DNA of 64,000 nucleotides from Paucidesulfovibrio longus DSM 6739 (GTDB taxonomy: Bacteria > Desulfobacterota > Desulfovibrionia > Desulfovibrionales > Desulfovibrionaceae). The stretch covers positions 372,001 to 436,000 of the forward strand of contig NZ_ATVA01000012.1 of NCBI RefSeq assembly GCF_000420485.1, read 5' to 3'. Shown one piece after another: positions 37,905 to 46,775 of this stretch. Below the pieces are notes generated by a model. That model made no database searches. It was not told the origin of the DNA and was given only the letters and a program-made list of their open reading frames with translations. Numbering within the stretch: the first letter of the stretch is position 1; the number at the start of each line of letters is the position of its first letter. Both the position numbers and the translations under genes were made by a program.

Positions 37905-38589
37905 GATGCTTGAGCACTCCGTAGGCTTCGTTCCTGGTGTCGGCGGGCACGACGTGGTCCACGAACGCGCCGGGCAGGTGCACGGCGTCCGGGTCCAGCG
38001 CGCCGGTCTCCACGATTTCCAGCGCCTCCACGATGACCAGGTCCGAGGCCGTGGCCATGAGCGGGTTGAAATTCCGGGCGGTCTTTTCGAAGACCAGATT
38101 GCCCCAGCGGTCGGCCCTGGCCGCGTGGATCAAGGCCGCGTCCGCGCGCAGGGACGGCTCCACGATGCAGGTCCGGCCCTGGAACTGGATGGTTTCCTTC
38201 TGCTCGCGCAGGATGGTCTCCAGGCCGATGTCCGTGAGCAGGCCGGGCAGGCCCGCACCGCCCGCGCGAATCTTCTCGGCCAGCAGTCCCTGGGGGTGCA
38301 TCTCCACCTCCAGTTCGCCCCGGTTCATCATCTCGATGACCGCGCCGTTCAGGCCCATGTGCGAAACCACGAACCGCTCCGCGCAGCCCGCTTCGATGAG
38401 CGTGGAAATGCCGATTCCCTGTTCGTTGGCATCGTTCTTGATCAGCGTGAGCCCTGTCAGGCCGCGCGCGAGCAGCGCCCGGATCAGGGTGAAGGGCGTT
38501 CCGGGCGAGCCGAACCCGCCGAGCATTACGGACGCGCCGCCGCGTACGTTCGCCAGCGCCTTGTCCGCCGTCGTCGTCTTGTCGATCAC
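37894..38589 (-). CDS. 3-oxoacid/acetoacetate-type CoA-transferase subunit A
   Basis: 231 residues. It starts with GTG, with CGGAG upstream. The glycine-rich CoA-binding loop SVMLGGFGSPGTP and LTLIKNDANEQGIGIS match the AtoD/ScoA family. It forms the heterodimeric enzyme with the overlapping subunit B. It lies 24 bases after the transposase-aminotransferase fusion, which heads the operon. Confidence 0.92.
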   Translation of the reverse strand: MIDKTTTADKALANVRGGASVMLGGFGSPGTPFTLIRALLARGLTGLTLIKNDANEQGIGISTLIEAGCAERFVVSHMGLNGAVIEMMNRGELEVEMHPQGLLAEKIRAGGAGLPGLLTDIGLETILREQKETIQFQGRTCIVEPSLRADAALIHAARADRWGNLVFEKTARNFNPLMATASDLVIVEALEIVETGALDPDAVHLPGAFVDHVVPADTRNEAYGVLKHHVL

Positions 38590-38613
38590 TTGCTTCTCCG
38601 TCCCGGAGGGGGC

Positions 38614-40944
38614 TTAGCGGTAATAGGGCGTGGCCGCGGTGGCTCCGCTGCTCCGGGTGTCCAGCAGCGACGCCTCCAATTCCTTGAGCTGGGCTGCGGT
38701 CCGCGCGAGGGCGCGGTCGAGCTTTTCCAGCAGCTCGTCCACCTGCGCCTCGGTCACGATCAGCGGCGGGGCCACGAGAACGTGGTCGCCGTAGAGTCCG
38801 TTGATGGAACGGCGCGGGTAGATCAGCAGTCCGTCCGCAAAGGCGTTGTCCGTGAGCAGCATGGCCGTGTTCCATTCCGGGGGGAACGGCTCGCGGGTCT
38901 TGCGGTCGCGCACCAGCTCCAGGGCCGTGAGCAGCCCCAGGCCGCGCACCTCGCCGATGATGGCGTGGCGCTTTTCCAGCTTGCGCAGCCCGCGCATGAG
39001 GATTTCGCCCATGCGGGCGGCGTTTTCCGGCAGCCGCTCGTCCAGGAGCACGCCGAGCACCTCCAGCCCCACGGCGCAAGCCATGGGATTGCCCGCGTAG
39101 GTGTGGCCGTGGGCGAAACCGCCGCGCCGCACCACCACGTCCACGATCTCGTCCGTGGTCAGCACCGCGCCGAGCGGGTAGTAGCCGGAGGCGATGCCCT
39201 TGGACAGGGCCACCACGTCCGCCTCGATGCCCCAATGCTCGTAGGCGAAGAGCTTTCCGGTGCGGCCGAACCCGGTCATGACCTCGTCGAGGATCAGGAA
39301 GATGCCGTACTTGCGGCAGATGTGCTGGATGATGCCGAAATATTCGTCCGGCGGCACGAGCGCGCCCGTGCTGGCCCCGCCTACAGGCTCGACCACGAAG
39401 GCCGCGATGTTTTCCGGCCCCTGCTCGACCACGGTCTTTTCCAGCGCCCAGGCGCACTCCAGTTCGCAGTCCGGGTAGCGCTTGTGGTAGACGCAGCGGT
39501 AGCAGGTGGGCGAGGGGATCTTGGGATTCTCCTGGACCATGGGCTTGAAGGCCACTTCCAGCGGGGCATAGGAGGTCAGGGAAAGCGCGCCGAGCGTGGC
39601 TCCGTGGTAGGCGGGCACGCGGCTGATGAACTTGTAGCGCGAGCCCTCGCCCAGATTGAAGAAATACTGCCGACAGACCTTCATGGCCGACTCCACGGCC
39701 TCGGACCCGCCGGAAACGAAGAAGACGCGGTTCAGGTGCGGGGCCGAGTTGTGCACCAGGGCGCGCGCCAGCTCCTGCGAGGGAAAGCTGTCGAACTGGG
39801 TCCGGTAGGCGAAGAAGGTCTGGCGGGCCTGTCGCTCCACCGCGGCGATCACGCGCTGGTTGCCGTGGCCGATGTTGTTGACCACCGCCCCGGAACAGCC
39901 GTCCAGATAGCGCTTGCCGCGCGTATCCCACATGTAGAGCCCCTCGGCCCCGGCGATGACGGGCTGCTCCTTCTTGGTCTGGTAAAAGAGGTATTTTTCC
40001 TGGTCCGGATAGGCGGCCATCTCCGCGGGGTGGCGCTTGAAGAGGTCCGGCCTGCTTTCGTGAAAGCGGGCCAGCTTTTCCATCGGGGTCAGGCGGCCCA
40101 TGGTCACCAGGGGAATGTTGTTGTTGTAGACGTAGGCGTGCCCCAGAAGCTTCTTTTCGATTTCCTCGGAAGAGGCGAAGGGCGAGGGGTAGGGCGCGCA
40201 CGCGCCGGGATTGTCGTCCGACGGCTGGAACGGCTCCTCGGAGCGCGGCGGATAGGTCGTCTGCACGATGCCCAGCTCGCGGCAGGTCTCGGCAAAGGCG
40301 TGCGCTTCGCCTCCCTCGGAAACGAAGACCGGACTGGCCGAGGTCAGGGCGCGGCGAAGATGGAACGGGGCCGCGTCCGAAAGGTTGCGCAGGAACTGGG
40401 CCGCGCTTTCCGGCGAGCCGTCCGGGTGCGCCTCCATGAACAGCCAGCCCGAGGAGCGGTCCACCGCGATGAAGAGAATCTTATTGAACCGCTCGCACTG
40501 CACCTTCGGCAGGGTGCGGGCATGGACGCGCACGAAGCCGGGGAGATAGGTCTTGTATTTCCGGAGCACTTCCCGATGCTCGACCGGGTCCGGAACGAGG
40601 TCGGCCACGTGCTGAACCTGCCTGCGCCGCAGGAGGCGGTCCAGCGAGGAGCGCGAGCAGGAAGGCTGGATGAACATGCGCACCACGGTGAGCAGATCGT
40701 CCAGGGAAAGGATCATGGTGCGCCGGATTTCGACGATGAGGTTTTCCTGGTCCGGCGTGAAGGCCGTGCGCGAGGGCAGGGCCCGCCGGGTTTCCTCGTA
40801 GCCCTCGGCCCGTTTGCGCCATTTGCGCACGGTGGATTCGCTGAGGCTCAGCTCGCGGGCGAGTTCGGATACGGATTTTTGGGATTCCCGGATGTATTTG
40901 CGGATGGCTGGGGTGGTGGTATTTTTCCGAAATGTAAAACCCAT
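38614..40944 (-). CDS. Domesticated IS481-type transposase fused to class III aminotransferase
   Basis: 776 residues in one open frame; the start at MGFTFRKN has GGAG seven bases upstream. Residues 1-308 follow an IS481-type transposase throughout: helix-turn-helix (25-46, ELSLSESTVRKWRKR), the SLDDLL/SRSSLDRLLRRR region, the retroviral-integrase core, and the C-terminal YNNNIPLVTMGRLTPMEKL..DLF region. All three DDE positions appear lost: D1 is replaced by His141 (GFVRVHARTLP), D2 by Ser202 (ALTSASP), and the E region by a divergent stretch after TYPPR (231 onward). Residues 309-776 are a complete aminotransferase with HGATLGALSLTS, LILDEVMTGFGRTG and PLP lysine Lys582 in ALSKGIASG. It probably combines DNA binding with an amino-donor-sensing or catalytic domain, similar in concept to GabR/MocR regulators but built from a transposase. 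Confidence 0.85.
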   Translation of the reverse strand: MGFTFRKNTTTPAIRKYIRESQKSVSELARELSLSESTVRKWRKRAEGYEETRRALPSRTAFTPDQENLIVEIRRTMILSLDDLLTVVRMFIQPSCSRSSLDRLLRRRQVQHVADLVPDPVEHREVLRKYKTYLPGFVRVHARTLPKVQCERFNKILFIAVDRSSGWLFMEAHPDGSPESAAQFLRNLSDAAPFHLRRALTSASPVFVSEGGEAHAFAETCRELGIVQTTYPPRSEEPFQPSDDNPGACAPYPSPFASSEEIEKKLLGHAYVYNNNIPLVTMGRLTPMEKLARFHESRPDLFKRHPAEMAAYPDQEKYLFYQTKKEQPVIAGAEGLYMWDTRGKRYLDGCSGAVVNNIGHGNQRVIAAVERQARQTFFAYRTQFDSFPSQELARALVHNSAPHLNRVFFVSGGSEAVESAMKVCRQYFFNLGEGSRYKFISRVPAYHGATLGALSLTSYAPLEVAFKPMVQENPKIPSPTCYRCVYHKRYPDCELECAWALEKTVVEQGPENIAAFVVEPVGGASTGALVPPDEYFGIIQHICRKYGIFLILDEVMTGFGRTGKLFAYEHWGIEADVVALSKGIASGYYPLGAVLTTDEIVDVVVRRGGFAHGHTYAGNPMACAVGLEVLGVLLDERLPENAARMGEILMRGLRKLEKRHAIIGEVRGLGLLTALELVRDRKTREPFPPEWNTAMLLTDNAFADGLLIYPRRSINGLYGDHVLVAPPLIVTEAQVDELLEKLDRALARTAAQLKELEASLLDTRSSGATAATPYYR

Positions 40945-40985
40945 GTGCGGCTCCGAAGGAGTAAATGCGCTTGTAGCGCTTCTGA

Positions 40986-41008
40986 TGATTCCAATATGGC
41001 GGGAATCA
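40986..41008. promoter_or_regulatory. Inverted repeat, candidate operator for the fusion protein
   Basis: TGATTCC-N9-GGAATCA is a perfect 7+7 inverted repeat 42 bases upstream of the fusion gene start. A single GGAATCA half-site recurs at 41264-41270 in the same divergent spacer. The remaining spacer (40945-41431, AT-rich compared with the genes) contains no gene that I can support. Confidence 0.5.
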
Positions 41009-41333
41009 ATGTGGAGATTTCCGCTGTTCGTGGCTTTTTTTGGACTTTTGAGCATTGAATGCGTCCATGTCGCCACGATGACAGATTATGCAAGCCGACG
41101 TGCCGCACCCGGAAGCGGGTTTGGCAATAAAAATGAAATATATCAGATTAGTCCGTTTCATGCAAACCTGATTATGCGACATCCTTCCTGAATTTCATTC
41201 GTTTATACCGTGATGATTGGAGAAAACTGATCTCATTTCCGTGGAAATCGCGTTTCGAACTGAGGAATCAGAACATGCAGGAGGTGAAAACAACATATTA
41301 TCATAACGAGAATTCAAAATTTGGATAAGTACC

Positions 41334-41362
41334 TTGACTTCATTCGGATTTTAAACTAGGAA
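41334..41362 (+). promoter_or_regulatory. Candidate sigma-70 promoter of the ABC importer operon
   Basis: TTGACT (41334-41339) with a 17-base spacer to TAGGAA (41357-41362), about 70 bases before the first permease start. A short AGCCC/GGGCT hairpin (41398-41414) lies in the leader. The -10 match is modest. Confidence 0.45.
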
Positions 41363-41431
41363 AAGAACATCTCATTCACAAATATGTAAGTTGAGAAAGC
41401 CCGTCCCAAGGGCTGAAGAGATGTTTATTCC

Positions 41432-42301
41432 ATGAATGAAAATTTGAAAGGAGGCTGGAGGCCCTGGGCGCTTCTGGCTCCGTCCCTCAGCGCGGTATTC
41501 TTCCTGCTCGTGGTTCCGGTCTGCTTCATCGTCGTCTACAGCTTCTGGCTGCGGGCTCCGTCCGGAGCGGACGTGGCGGCCTTCCAGTTCGGCAACTACG
41601 GCAAGCTCTTCCAGGACTTTTTCTACCCGTCGATCCTGCTGCGCACGATCCGGGTCAGCCTGGAGTGCGTGGCCCTCTGCCTGGTCATGGGCTACATCCC
41701 GGCCTATTTCTTCTACCGCACCCGGTCGAGGTTCAAGCCGTTCCTGATGCTCCTGATCATGCTGCCGTTCTGGATCAGCTTCATCATCCGCACGCTCTCC
41801 TGGATCAACATCCTCGGCGACACGGGCCTGATCAACTATCTCCTCGTCTCGTCCGGCATTCTTCAGGAGCCGCTGGGCATGCTCTACAACGAGGTCGCGG
41901 TGCTCATGGGCCTGATCCAGTACCTGCTGCCCTTCATGATCCTGAACATCTACGTGAGCCTCGAGGGCATCGACCAGAGCCTGCTGGAGGCGGCGCGCTC
42001 CATGGGCTGCACCGAGTGGCAGGCTTTCCGCGAGGTCACGCTTCCGCTCTCCCTGCCGGGAGTCAGCGCGGGCAGCCTGCTGGTCTTCGTGCTTTCGGCG
42101 GGAACCTACCTGCCGCCCATGATCCTCGGCGGCCCCGGCAACGAGATGATCGCCAACCTGATCTTCAAGCGGGTCATCGGCACCCTGGACTGGCCCTTCG
42201 GCTCGGCCATCAGCGTGATCCTGCTGCTGCTCGTGGGCTCCATCGTCTGGACCTACAACCGCTACCTGGGCATCAACCAGGTCTTCAAAGCCATGCAATA
42301 G
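41432..42301 (+). CDS. ABC transporter permease, spermidine/putrescine type (PotB-like)
   Basis: 289 residues with six transmembrane helices. The EAA loop that docks the ATPase is seen in SLLEAARSMGCTEWQAFREVTLPLSLPG (around residues 188-215). Family context (PotABCD-like) suggests import of a polyamine, amino acid derivative or similar cation. It is the first gene of a rightward operon running through 48451 and is divergent from the aminotransferase-fusion operon. Catabolic genes on both sides suggest one shared substrate. Confidence 0.9.
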   Translation: MNENLKGGWRPWALLAPSLSAVFFLLVVPVCFIVVYSFWLRAPSGADVAAFQFGNYGKLFQDFFYPSILLRTIRVSLECVALCLVMGYIPAYFFYRTRSRFKPFLMLLIMLPFWISFIIRTLSWINILGDTGLINYLLVSSGILQEPLGMLYNEVAVLMGLIQYLLPFMILNIYVSLEGIDQSLLEAARSMGCTEWQAFREVTLPLSLPGVSAGSLLVFVLSAGTYLPPMILGGPGNEMIANLIFKRVIGTLDWPFGSAISVILLLLVGSIVWTYNRYLGINQVFKAMQ

Positions 42302-42313
42302 GGCGGGTATTTC

Positions 42314-43105
42314 ATGTTCAAGATTTCCGGCTGGTCCCTGATCCGCATCTATACGACCCTTGTGTACGTCTTCATGTTCGCGCCCATCGCCGTGGTCGTG
42401 ATCCTCTCCTTCAACCCGCAGCAGTTCGGCTCCTTCCCCATGGACGGGTTCAGCCTGCGCTGGTACGCCAAGCTCGCCGGGAACGAGGACATCCTCCAGG
42501 CCTTCCGCAATTCCCTGGTCCTCGGCAGCCTCACGGCCATCTGCACCACGGCCGTGGCCATTCCCGCGGCCATGGCCTTCGTGCGCTACGAGTTCCCGGG
42601 CAAGAACAGCCTGAACACGCTGCTCCTCGCGCCGATCATGGTCCCGGAGGTCATCCTCGGCGTGGCCCTGCTGCTGTTCATGCGCTGGCTCCAGCAGCCC
42701 AAGAGCTTCGCCCTGCTGCTCATCGGCCACGTGGTCATCACCCTGCCGTACGTGCTCCTCGTGGTGCAGGCGCGGCTGGTGGGCATCCGCACGGACTACG
42801 AGGAAGCGGCGAAATCCCTGGGGGCCGGGCCGTTCCAGACCTTCCGCGAAATCACGCTCCCGCTGCTGATGCCGGCGATCCTGGCGGGTTCGCTGTTTTC
42901 CTTCACCATTTCCTTTGACGACATCACGGCGACGCTGTTCTGGGCCACGGCCCGGAGCCAGACCGTCCCCGTGAAGATATTCGGCATGCTTCGCAACTCC
43001 ATCAGCCCGGAAATCAACGCCCTCGGTGCGGTGATGATCCTGCTCACCGTGGCCACGCCGCTTCTGGCGGGCTATCTGGCTCGTCGGTTCAGCAAGGGGA
43101 GTTGA
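42314..43105 (+). CDS. ABC transporter permease, spermidine/putrescine type (PotC-like)
   Basis: 263 residues with six transmembrane helices. The EAA loop is DYEEAAKSLGAGPFQTFREITLPLLMPAI. The PotC-type C-terminal region is SFDDITATLFWATARSQTVPVKIFGMLR, where SFDD is characteristic of PotC/YdcV-like permeases. It lies 12 bases after the first permease with GGGCGGGT before the ATG. Forms the heterodimeric channel with the upstream gene product. Confidence 0.9.
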   Translation: MFKISGWSLIRIYTTLVYVFMFAPIAVVVILSFNPQQFGSFPMDGFSLRWYAKLAGNEDILQAFRNSLVLGSLTAICTTAVAIPAAMAFVRYEFPGKNSLNTLLLAPIMVPEVILGVALLLFMRWLQQPKSFALLLIGHVVITLPYVLLVVQARLVGIRTDYEEAAKSLGAGPFQTFREITLPLLMPAILAGSLFSFTISFDDITATLFWATARSQTVPVKIFGMLRNSISPEINALGAVMILLTVATPLLAGYLARRFSKGS

Positions 43106-43108
43106 CGG

Positions 43109-43180
43109 CCGGGCATCGCCCGGAGAGGCAAAGCGGCGACGCCCGCCCGGCGGGCGCAACGCAATCCCGGTTGATCCGGG
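43109..43180 (+). other. Three intercistronic hairpins before the binding-protein gene
   Basis: CCGGGC-atc-GCCCGG (43109-43123), GCCCG-cccgg-CGGGC (43141-43155) and CCCGG-ttgat-CCGGG (43166-43180) lie in the 98-base gap. None has a T-run. Such hairpins commonly stabilise or segment mRNA so that the binding protein is made in excess of the permeases. Confidence 0.55.
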
Positions 43181-43203
43181 CCAACCCCAGAGGAGGAGAA
43201 ACC

Positions 43204-44361
43204 ATGACCAGAGAATGGAACAAGCGAGTGGACGAGGTCCAGGAACTGCATGAGGCCGGGGGGCTTTCCCGCCGCGACTTCATCCGCTTCGCAGGCATCG
43301 CGGGCGCCGCCCTGGGCCTTTGCGGCGGTCCCTTCGGGCTGGTGAGCGCGGCCATGGCCGCGAAATCCATCCGCTTCGACGGCTGGGGCGGCACCACTTC
43401 CGAGGCCTTCCGCAAATACGCCTTCGAACCGTTCAGCAAGGCCACCGGCATCGAGGTCATCGACGGCGAATTCGGCGACATGGATTCCTATCTCACCCGC
43501 GTGAAGGCTTCCTTCCCGCCGGGCGGCGAATTCAATCTGGCGCATCTTTCCGGCGTGTTCGACTACGCCCGCTACGTGGGCCTGGGCTACGAGTCCGTGC
43601 TGGACGAGTCCAAGATCCCCAACCTGGCCAACGTCATGACCGCCATGGTCGAGCCCTACCGCAAGATCACCCCCAAGGGGCTTTCCGCCGTGCCCTACGA
43701 CCTGGGCCAGACCGGCATCGCCTACAACACGAACAAGATTTCCAAGGACAAGGCCGAGAAGCTCGGCGCGGGCCTGCTCTTCGACGAAAGCCTCAAGGGC
43801 AAGCTCGGCTCCTGGACCGACTGGCGCACGAACATCTGGTACGCGGCCCTGGCCACGGGACAGAATCCCAACGACATCGAGAATATGGACAAGGTCTGGT
43901 CCGCGCTCCGCAAGCAGCGCGACCTGATCAAGAAGTACTGGGGTTCCGGCGCGGAGCTGATGAGCCTTTTGGCCAACGAGGAGATCTACGCCACTCCGGC
44001 CTGGTCCGGACGCGTGGCCCATCTCCAGGACCAGGGCCATCCCATCGGCTTCCTCCAGCCCGAAGGCACCTATTCCTGGCAGGAGTGCATCTTCGTGCTC
44101 AAGGGCTCGGACGCGGACACCGCCCAGAAGCTCCTGAACTACATGCTCGCGCCCAAGGCCGCCGTGGCCGTGGCCGAAGCGCAGAAGTATCCGCCGTCCC
44201 TGGACCCGACCAAGGTCGAGATGCCGGAATCCGTGCGCAAGCTGCCCGCCTTCGATCCCACGGGCCAGCTCAAGGGCTACCTCTTCGGCGTGCCCGACTA
44301 CTGGAACGGCCACCAGCTCGAATGGGCCGAGATGTGGGACCGGGTCATGGCCGGAGCGTAG
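43204..44361 (+). CDS. ABC transporter substrate-binding protein with Tat signal (PotD-like)
   Basis: 385 residues. The start at MTREWNKR has GAGGAGG upstream. A twin-arginine signal (SRRDFIRFAGIAGAALGLCGG) predicts export of a folded protein through Tat. The mature domain is PotD/PotF-like (SIRFDGWGGTTSEAFRKYAFEPFSKATGIEV, YNTNKI, GYLFGVPDYW). It captures the ligand in the periplasm and hands it to the two permeases. The ligand is not identified; the flanking genes suggest an amine- or amino-acid-related compound. Confidence 0.9.
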   Translation: MTREWNKRVDEVQELHEAGGLSRRDFIRFAGIAGAALGLCGGPFGLVSAAMAAKSIRFDGWGGTTSEAFRKYAFEPFSKATGIEVIDGEFGDMDSYLTRVKASFPPGGEFNLAHLSGVFDYARYVGLGYESVLDESKIPNLANVMTAMVEPYRKITPKGLSAVPYDLGQTGIAYNTNKISKDKAEKLGAGLLFDESLKGKLGSWTDWRTNIWYAALATGQNPNDIENMDKVWSALRKQRDLIKKYWGSGAELMSLLANEEIYATPAWSGRVAHLQDQGHPIGFLQPEGTYSWQECIFVLKGSDADTAQKLLNYMLAPKAAVAVAEAQKYPPSLDPTKVEMPESVRKLPAFDPTGQLKGYLFGVPDYWNGHQLEWAEMWDRVMAGA

Positions 44362-44454
44362 CTCCCGGCCTCCGGGCCTGATTGAAACGTGAACGGCGGC
44401 GCGGTTTCGCGCAGAGCGGAACCGCGCCGCGACAAGCAAGCAAAGGACGAAGAA

Positions 44455-45621
44455 GTGGAAAACCTCAGCCCTGAAACCGCGCACCTGGAACAGAACGCCG
44501 CGCCGCACGCCGACCCGACAGCGGAACCCGCCGTCAGGCTTACGGGACTGATGAAGCGTTTCGGCAAGACCGTTGCCGTGCAGAAGACCGACCTGACCAT
44601 CGAAACAGGGGAGCTGGTGACCCTGCTCGGTCCTTCCGGCTGCGGCAAGACCACCATCCTGCGGATGATCGCCGGGCTGGAAAAGCCCACCGAGGGCGAC
44701 ATCTACATCAAGGGCAGACGCGTCAACGACACGCCGATCCACAAGCGCAACCTGGGCATGATCTTTCAGAACTACGCGCTGTTTCCGCACAAGAATATTT
44801 TCGACAACGTGGCGTTCGGGCTCAAGTATCGCGGGGTTCCCCGCGAGGAGATGGCCGAAAAGGTCGTCCATGCCCTGGAAATGGTCCGCCTGCCCGGCGT
44901 GGAATCGCGGTTTCCCTCCCAGCTTTCCGGCGGCCAGCAGCAGCGCATCGCCCTGGCCCGCGCCATCGTCATCGAGCCCGACGTGCTGCTCATGGACGAG
45001 CCGCTTTCCGCCCTGGACGAGAAGCTGCGCGAGGAAATGCGCATGGAGATCGACAACATCCAGCGCACGCTGAACCTGACCACCCTGTTCGTGACCCACG
45101 ACCAGCGCGAGGCCCTGTCCATGTCCAACAAGATCGTGGTCATGAAGAGCGGCAGAAAGCAGCAGGAAGGCACGCCAGAGGATGTCTACGACTATCCCGC
45201 CAACTATTTCGTGGCCGATTTCCTGGGCCACTCCAATTTCTACGACGCGCGCGTGCTGGAATCGCTCAAGGGCGACCTCGTGCGGGTGCGCACCGACGAG
45301 GGGCTGGAGTTCTTCGCCGAGCACCAGGGCGTCTGGAAGGAAGGGGAGCAGGTCCGGCTGGTGGTCCGCGCCCAGAAGATCAACGTGACCTCGCCCGACC
45401 TGGCCGAGGAGGAGCTGGAATCCACCGAGATCAACTGCTTCCCCGGACGCATCTACGACCGCAGCTACATGGGCGGCGAGACGAGCTATTTCGTGGAGCT
45501 GGAAAAAGGCGTGCGCGTGCACGTCATCAGCATGGTCCGGCGCAGACCGCACAAGATCGGCGACGAGGTGGTGCTGCACGTGCCCGCCCGCCATTGCGGC
45601 CTGCTCCGCAACGAAGACTGA
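44455..45621 (+). CDS. ABC transporter ATP-binding protein (PotA-like)
   Basis: 388 residues from a GTG start with AAGGA seven bases upstream; an earlier GTG at 44389 is possible but lacks a good ribosome site. Walker A is GPSGCGKTT, the Q-loop is FQNYALFPH, the signature LSGGQQQR, Walker B VLLMDEPLSALD, and the switch His is in TLFVTHDQREAL. A C-terminal TOBE domain (about 285-388) is present, as in PotA/MalK-type importers. Completes the importer with the three genes upstream. Confidence 0.92.
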   Translation: MENLSPETAHLEQNAAPHADPTAEPAVRLTGLMKRFGKTVAVQKTDLTIETGELVTLLGPSGCGKTTILRMIAGLEKPTEGDIYIKGRRVNDTPIHKRNLGMIFQNYALFPHKNIFDNVAFGLKYRGVPREEMAEKVVHALEMVRLPGVESRFPSQLSGGQQQRIALARAIVIEPDVLLMDEPLSALDEKLREEMRMEIDNIQRTLNLTTLFVTHDQREALSMSNKIVVMKSGRKQQEGTPEDVYDYPANYFVADFLGHSNFYDARVLESLKGDLVRVRTDEGLEFFAEHQGVWKEGEQVRLVVRAQKINVTSPDLAEEELESTEINCFPGRIYDRSYMGGETSYFVELEKGVRVHVISMVRRRPHKIGDEVVLHVPARHCGLLRNED

Positions 45622-45707
45622 CCGGCGCATATTTTCACAGATCAGGCGCGCCGCACCGTTGACCGGGCCCAAGGGCCGGGGCAGTGCGGCGTTTCATGTG
45701 AGGGACG

Positions 45708-46775
45708 ATGGACCTGACCCGCATCGAGGGCGTGTTTTCCGGGCGCTGGCCCGGAGGCATCCTGACCGTGGACTCCCACACCGCCGGGGAAGGCACCCGG
45801 CTCATCGTGGGCGGGCTGCCCCCGCTGCCCGGCGCGACCATGGCCGACAAGCGCGCGGCCTTCGAGGCCGCTCACGACGACGTGCGCCTGCTGCTGACCC
45901 GCGAGCCGCGCGGCCACCGCGACCTGCTCGCCGCCGCCGTGACCGAGCCCTGCACGCCCGGCGCGGACTTCGGGCTCATCTACATGGACGCCCGGCGCTA
46001 TCCCTTTCTCTGCGGCCATGCCACCATCGGCGCCGTGACCACGCTCATCGAGTGCGGTGCGCTCCGGGTCCAGGCCGGGGACGAGGTCCGCATCATCGTG
46101 GACACTCCCTCCGGGCCCATGCCCTGCGCCGCGCGGATGCGGTCCGGCCGAGTCGCGTCCGTGGCCTTCCGTTCGGTGCCGTCCTTCGTCTGGGAGCGGG
46201 ACGTGCCCCTCGACCTCTCCGGCATCGTGCTGCCGGGAGGAATCCGGCCCGGAGTGGTGCCCGTGGACCTGGTCTGCGTGGGCGGCTACTTCGTGATGAT
46301 CGACGAGCGCGCCCTGGGCCTGGAATTGAGTCCGGAAATCAGCCGGGCGCTGATCGAGCCGGGCATGCGCATCATCGAGGAGGCCAATCGGCAGCTTGCG
46401 GTCCGCCATCCCCTGCGGTGCGAGGTGAACAGCGTGGACGTGGTCGAATTCCACGGTTCGAGGAAAACGCCGCATGGTTCCGTGGGCGTCAACGCCGTGG
46501 TCTACGGCGAGTCGCACCTGGACCGCTCGCCCTGCGGAACCGGAACCACGGCCAAGGTGGCGCTGCTGCATCGGCAGGGCAAGCTCGCATCGGGCCGGAA
46601 ATTCCTGAACAACAGCTTTCTCGGCTCGACCTTCACGGGCATGGTCGTGGAGGAAAGCGAAATCTGCGGACTGCCCGCCGTGGTGGCGGAAATCGAAGGC
46701 AGCGCCCAGGTCACGGGCCTGCACCGCTTCGTGCTTGACGAATCCGACCCCTTCCCGCAAGGCTTTCTATTGTGA
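45708..46775 (+). CDS. Proline racemase-family enzyme (hydroxyproline epimerase-like)
   Basis: 355 residues. Both catalytic cysteines of two-base epimerases are present: FLCGHATIG (near residue 101) and DRSPCGTGTTA (near residue 268), so racemisation or epimerisation is predicted rather than dehydration, in which the first Cys is replaced. TVDSHTAGEGTRLIVGG at the N-terminus is typical. The substrate may be proline, 4-hydroxyproline or a related cyclic amino acid. It lies between the importer ATPase and an amidohydrolase with which it overlaps (TGATG). Confidence 0.9.
   Translation: MDLTRIEGVFSGRWPGGILTVDSHTAGEGTRLIVGGLPPLPGATMADKRAAFEAAHDDVRLLLTREPRGHRDLLAAAVTEPCTPGADFGLIYMDARRYPFLCGHATIGAVTTLIECGALRVQAGDEVRIIVDTPSGPMPCAARMRSGRVASVAFRSVPSFVWERDVPLDLSGIVLPGGIRPGVVPVDLVCVGGYFVMIDERALGLELSPEISRALIEPGMRIIEEANRQLAVRHPLRCEVNSVDVVEFHGSRKTPHGSVGVNAVVYGESHLDRSPCGTGTTAKVALLHRQGKLASGRKFLNNSFLGSTFTGMVVEESEICGLPAVVAEIEGSAQVTGLHRFVLDESDPFPQGFLL

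Noticed and set aside
38614-39560. Active insertion sequence at the fusion gene
   Set aside because: No terminal repeats or target duplication are seen, the catalytic triad appears lost, and the frame continues into an intact aminotransferase.
37783-41058. Very long open frame (about 1090 codons) on the plus strand
   Set aside because: It lies opposite the fusion aminotransferase and CoA-transferase genes, has a His/Arg/Gly/Ala-rich composition typical of an antisense shadow in high-GC DNA, and lacks a ribosome site and known motifs.
41080-41115. Possible sigma-54 promoter before the transposase-aminotransferase gene (minus strand GGCACG..TTGCAT)
   Set aside because: The spacing between the GG and GC elements is one base too long, which sigma-54 does not tolerate well, and no activator site is nearby.
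43072-45672. 866-codon minus-strand frame across the importer genes
   Set aside because: It is antisense to the binding protein and ATPase genes and lacks any family motif.
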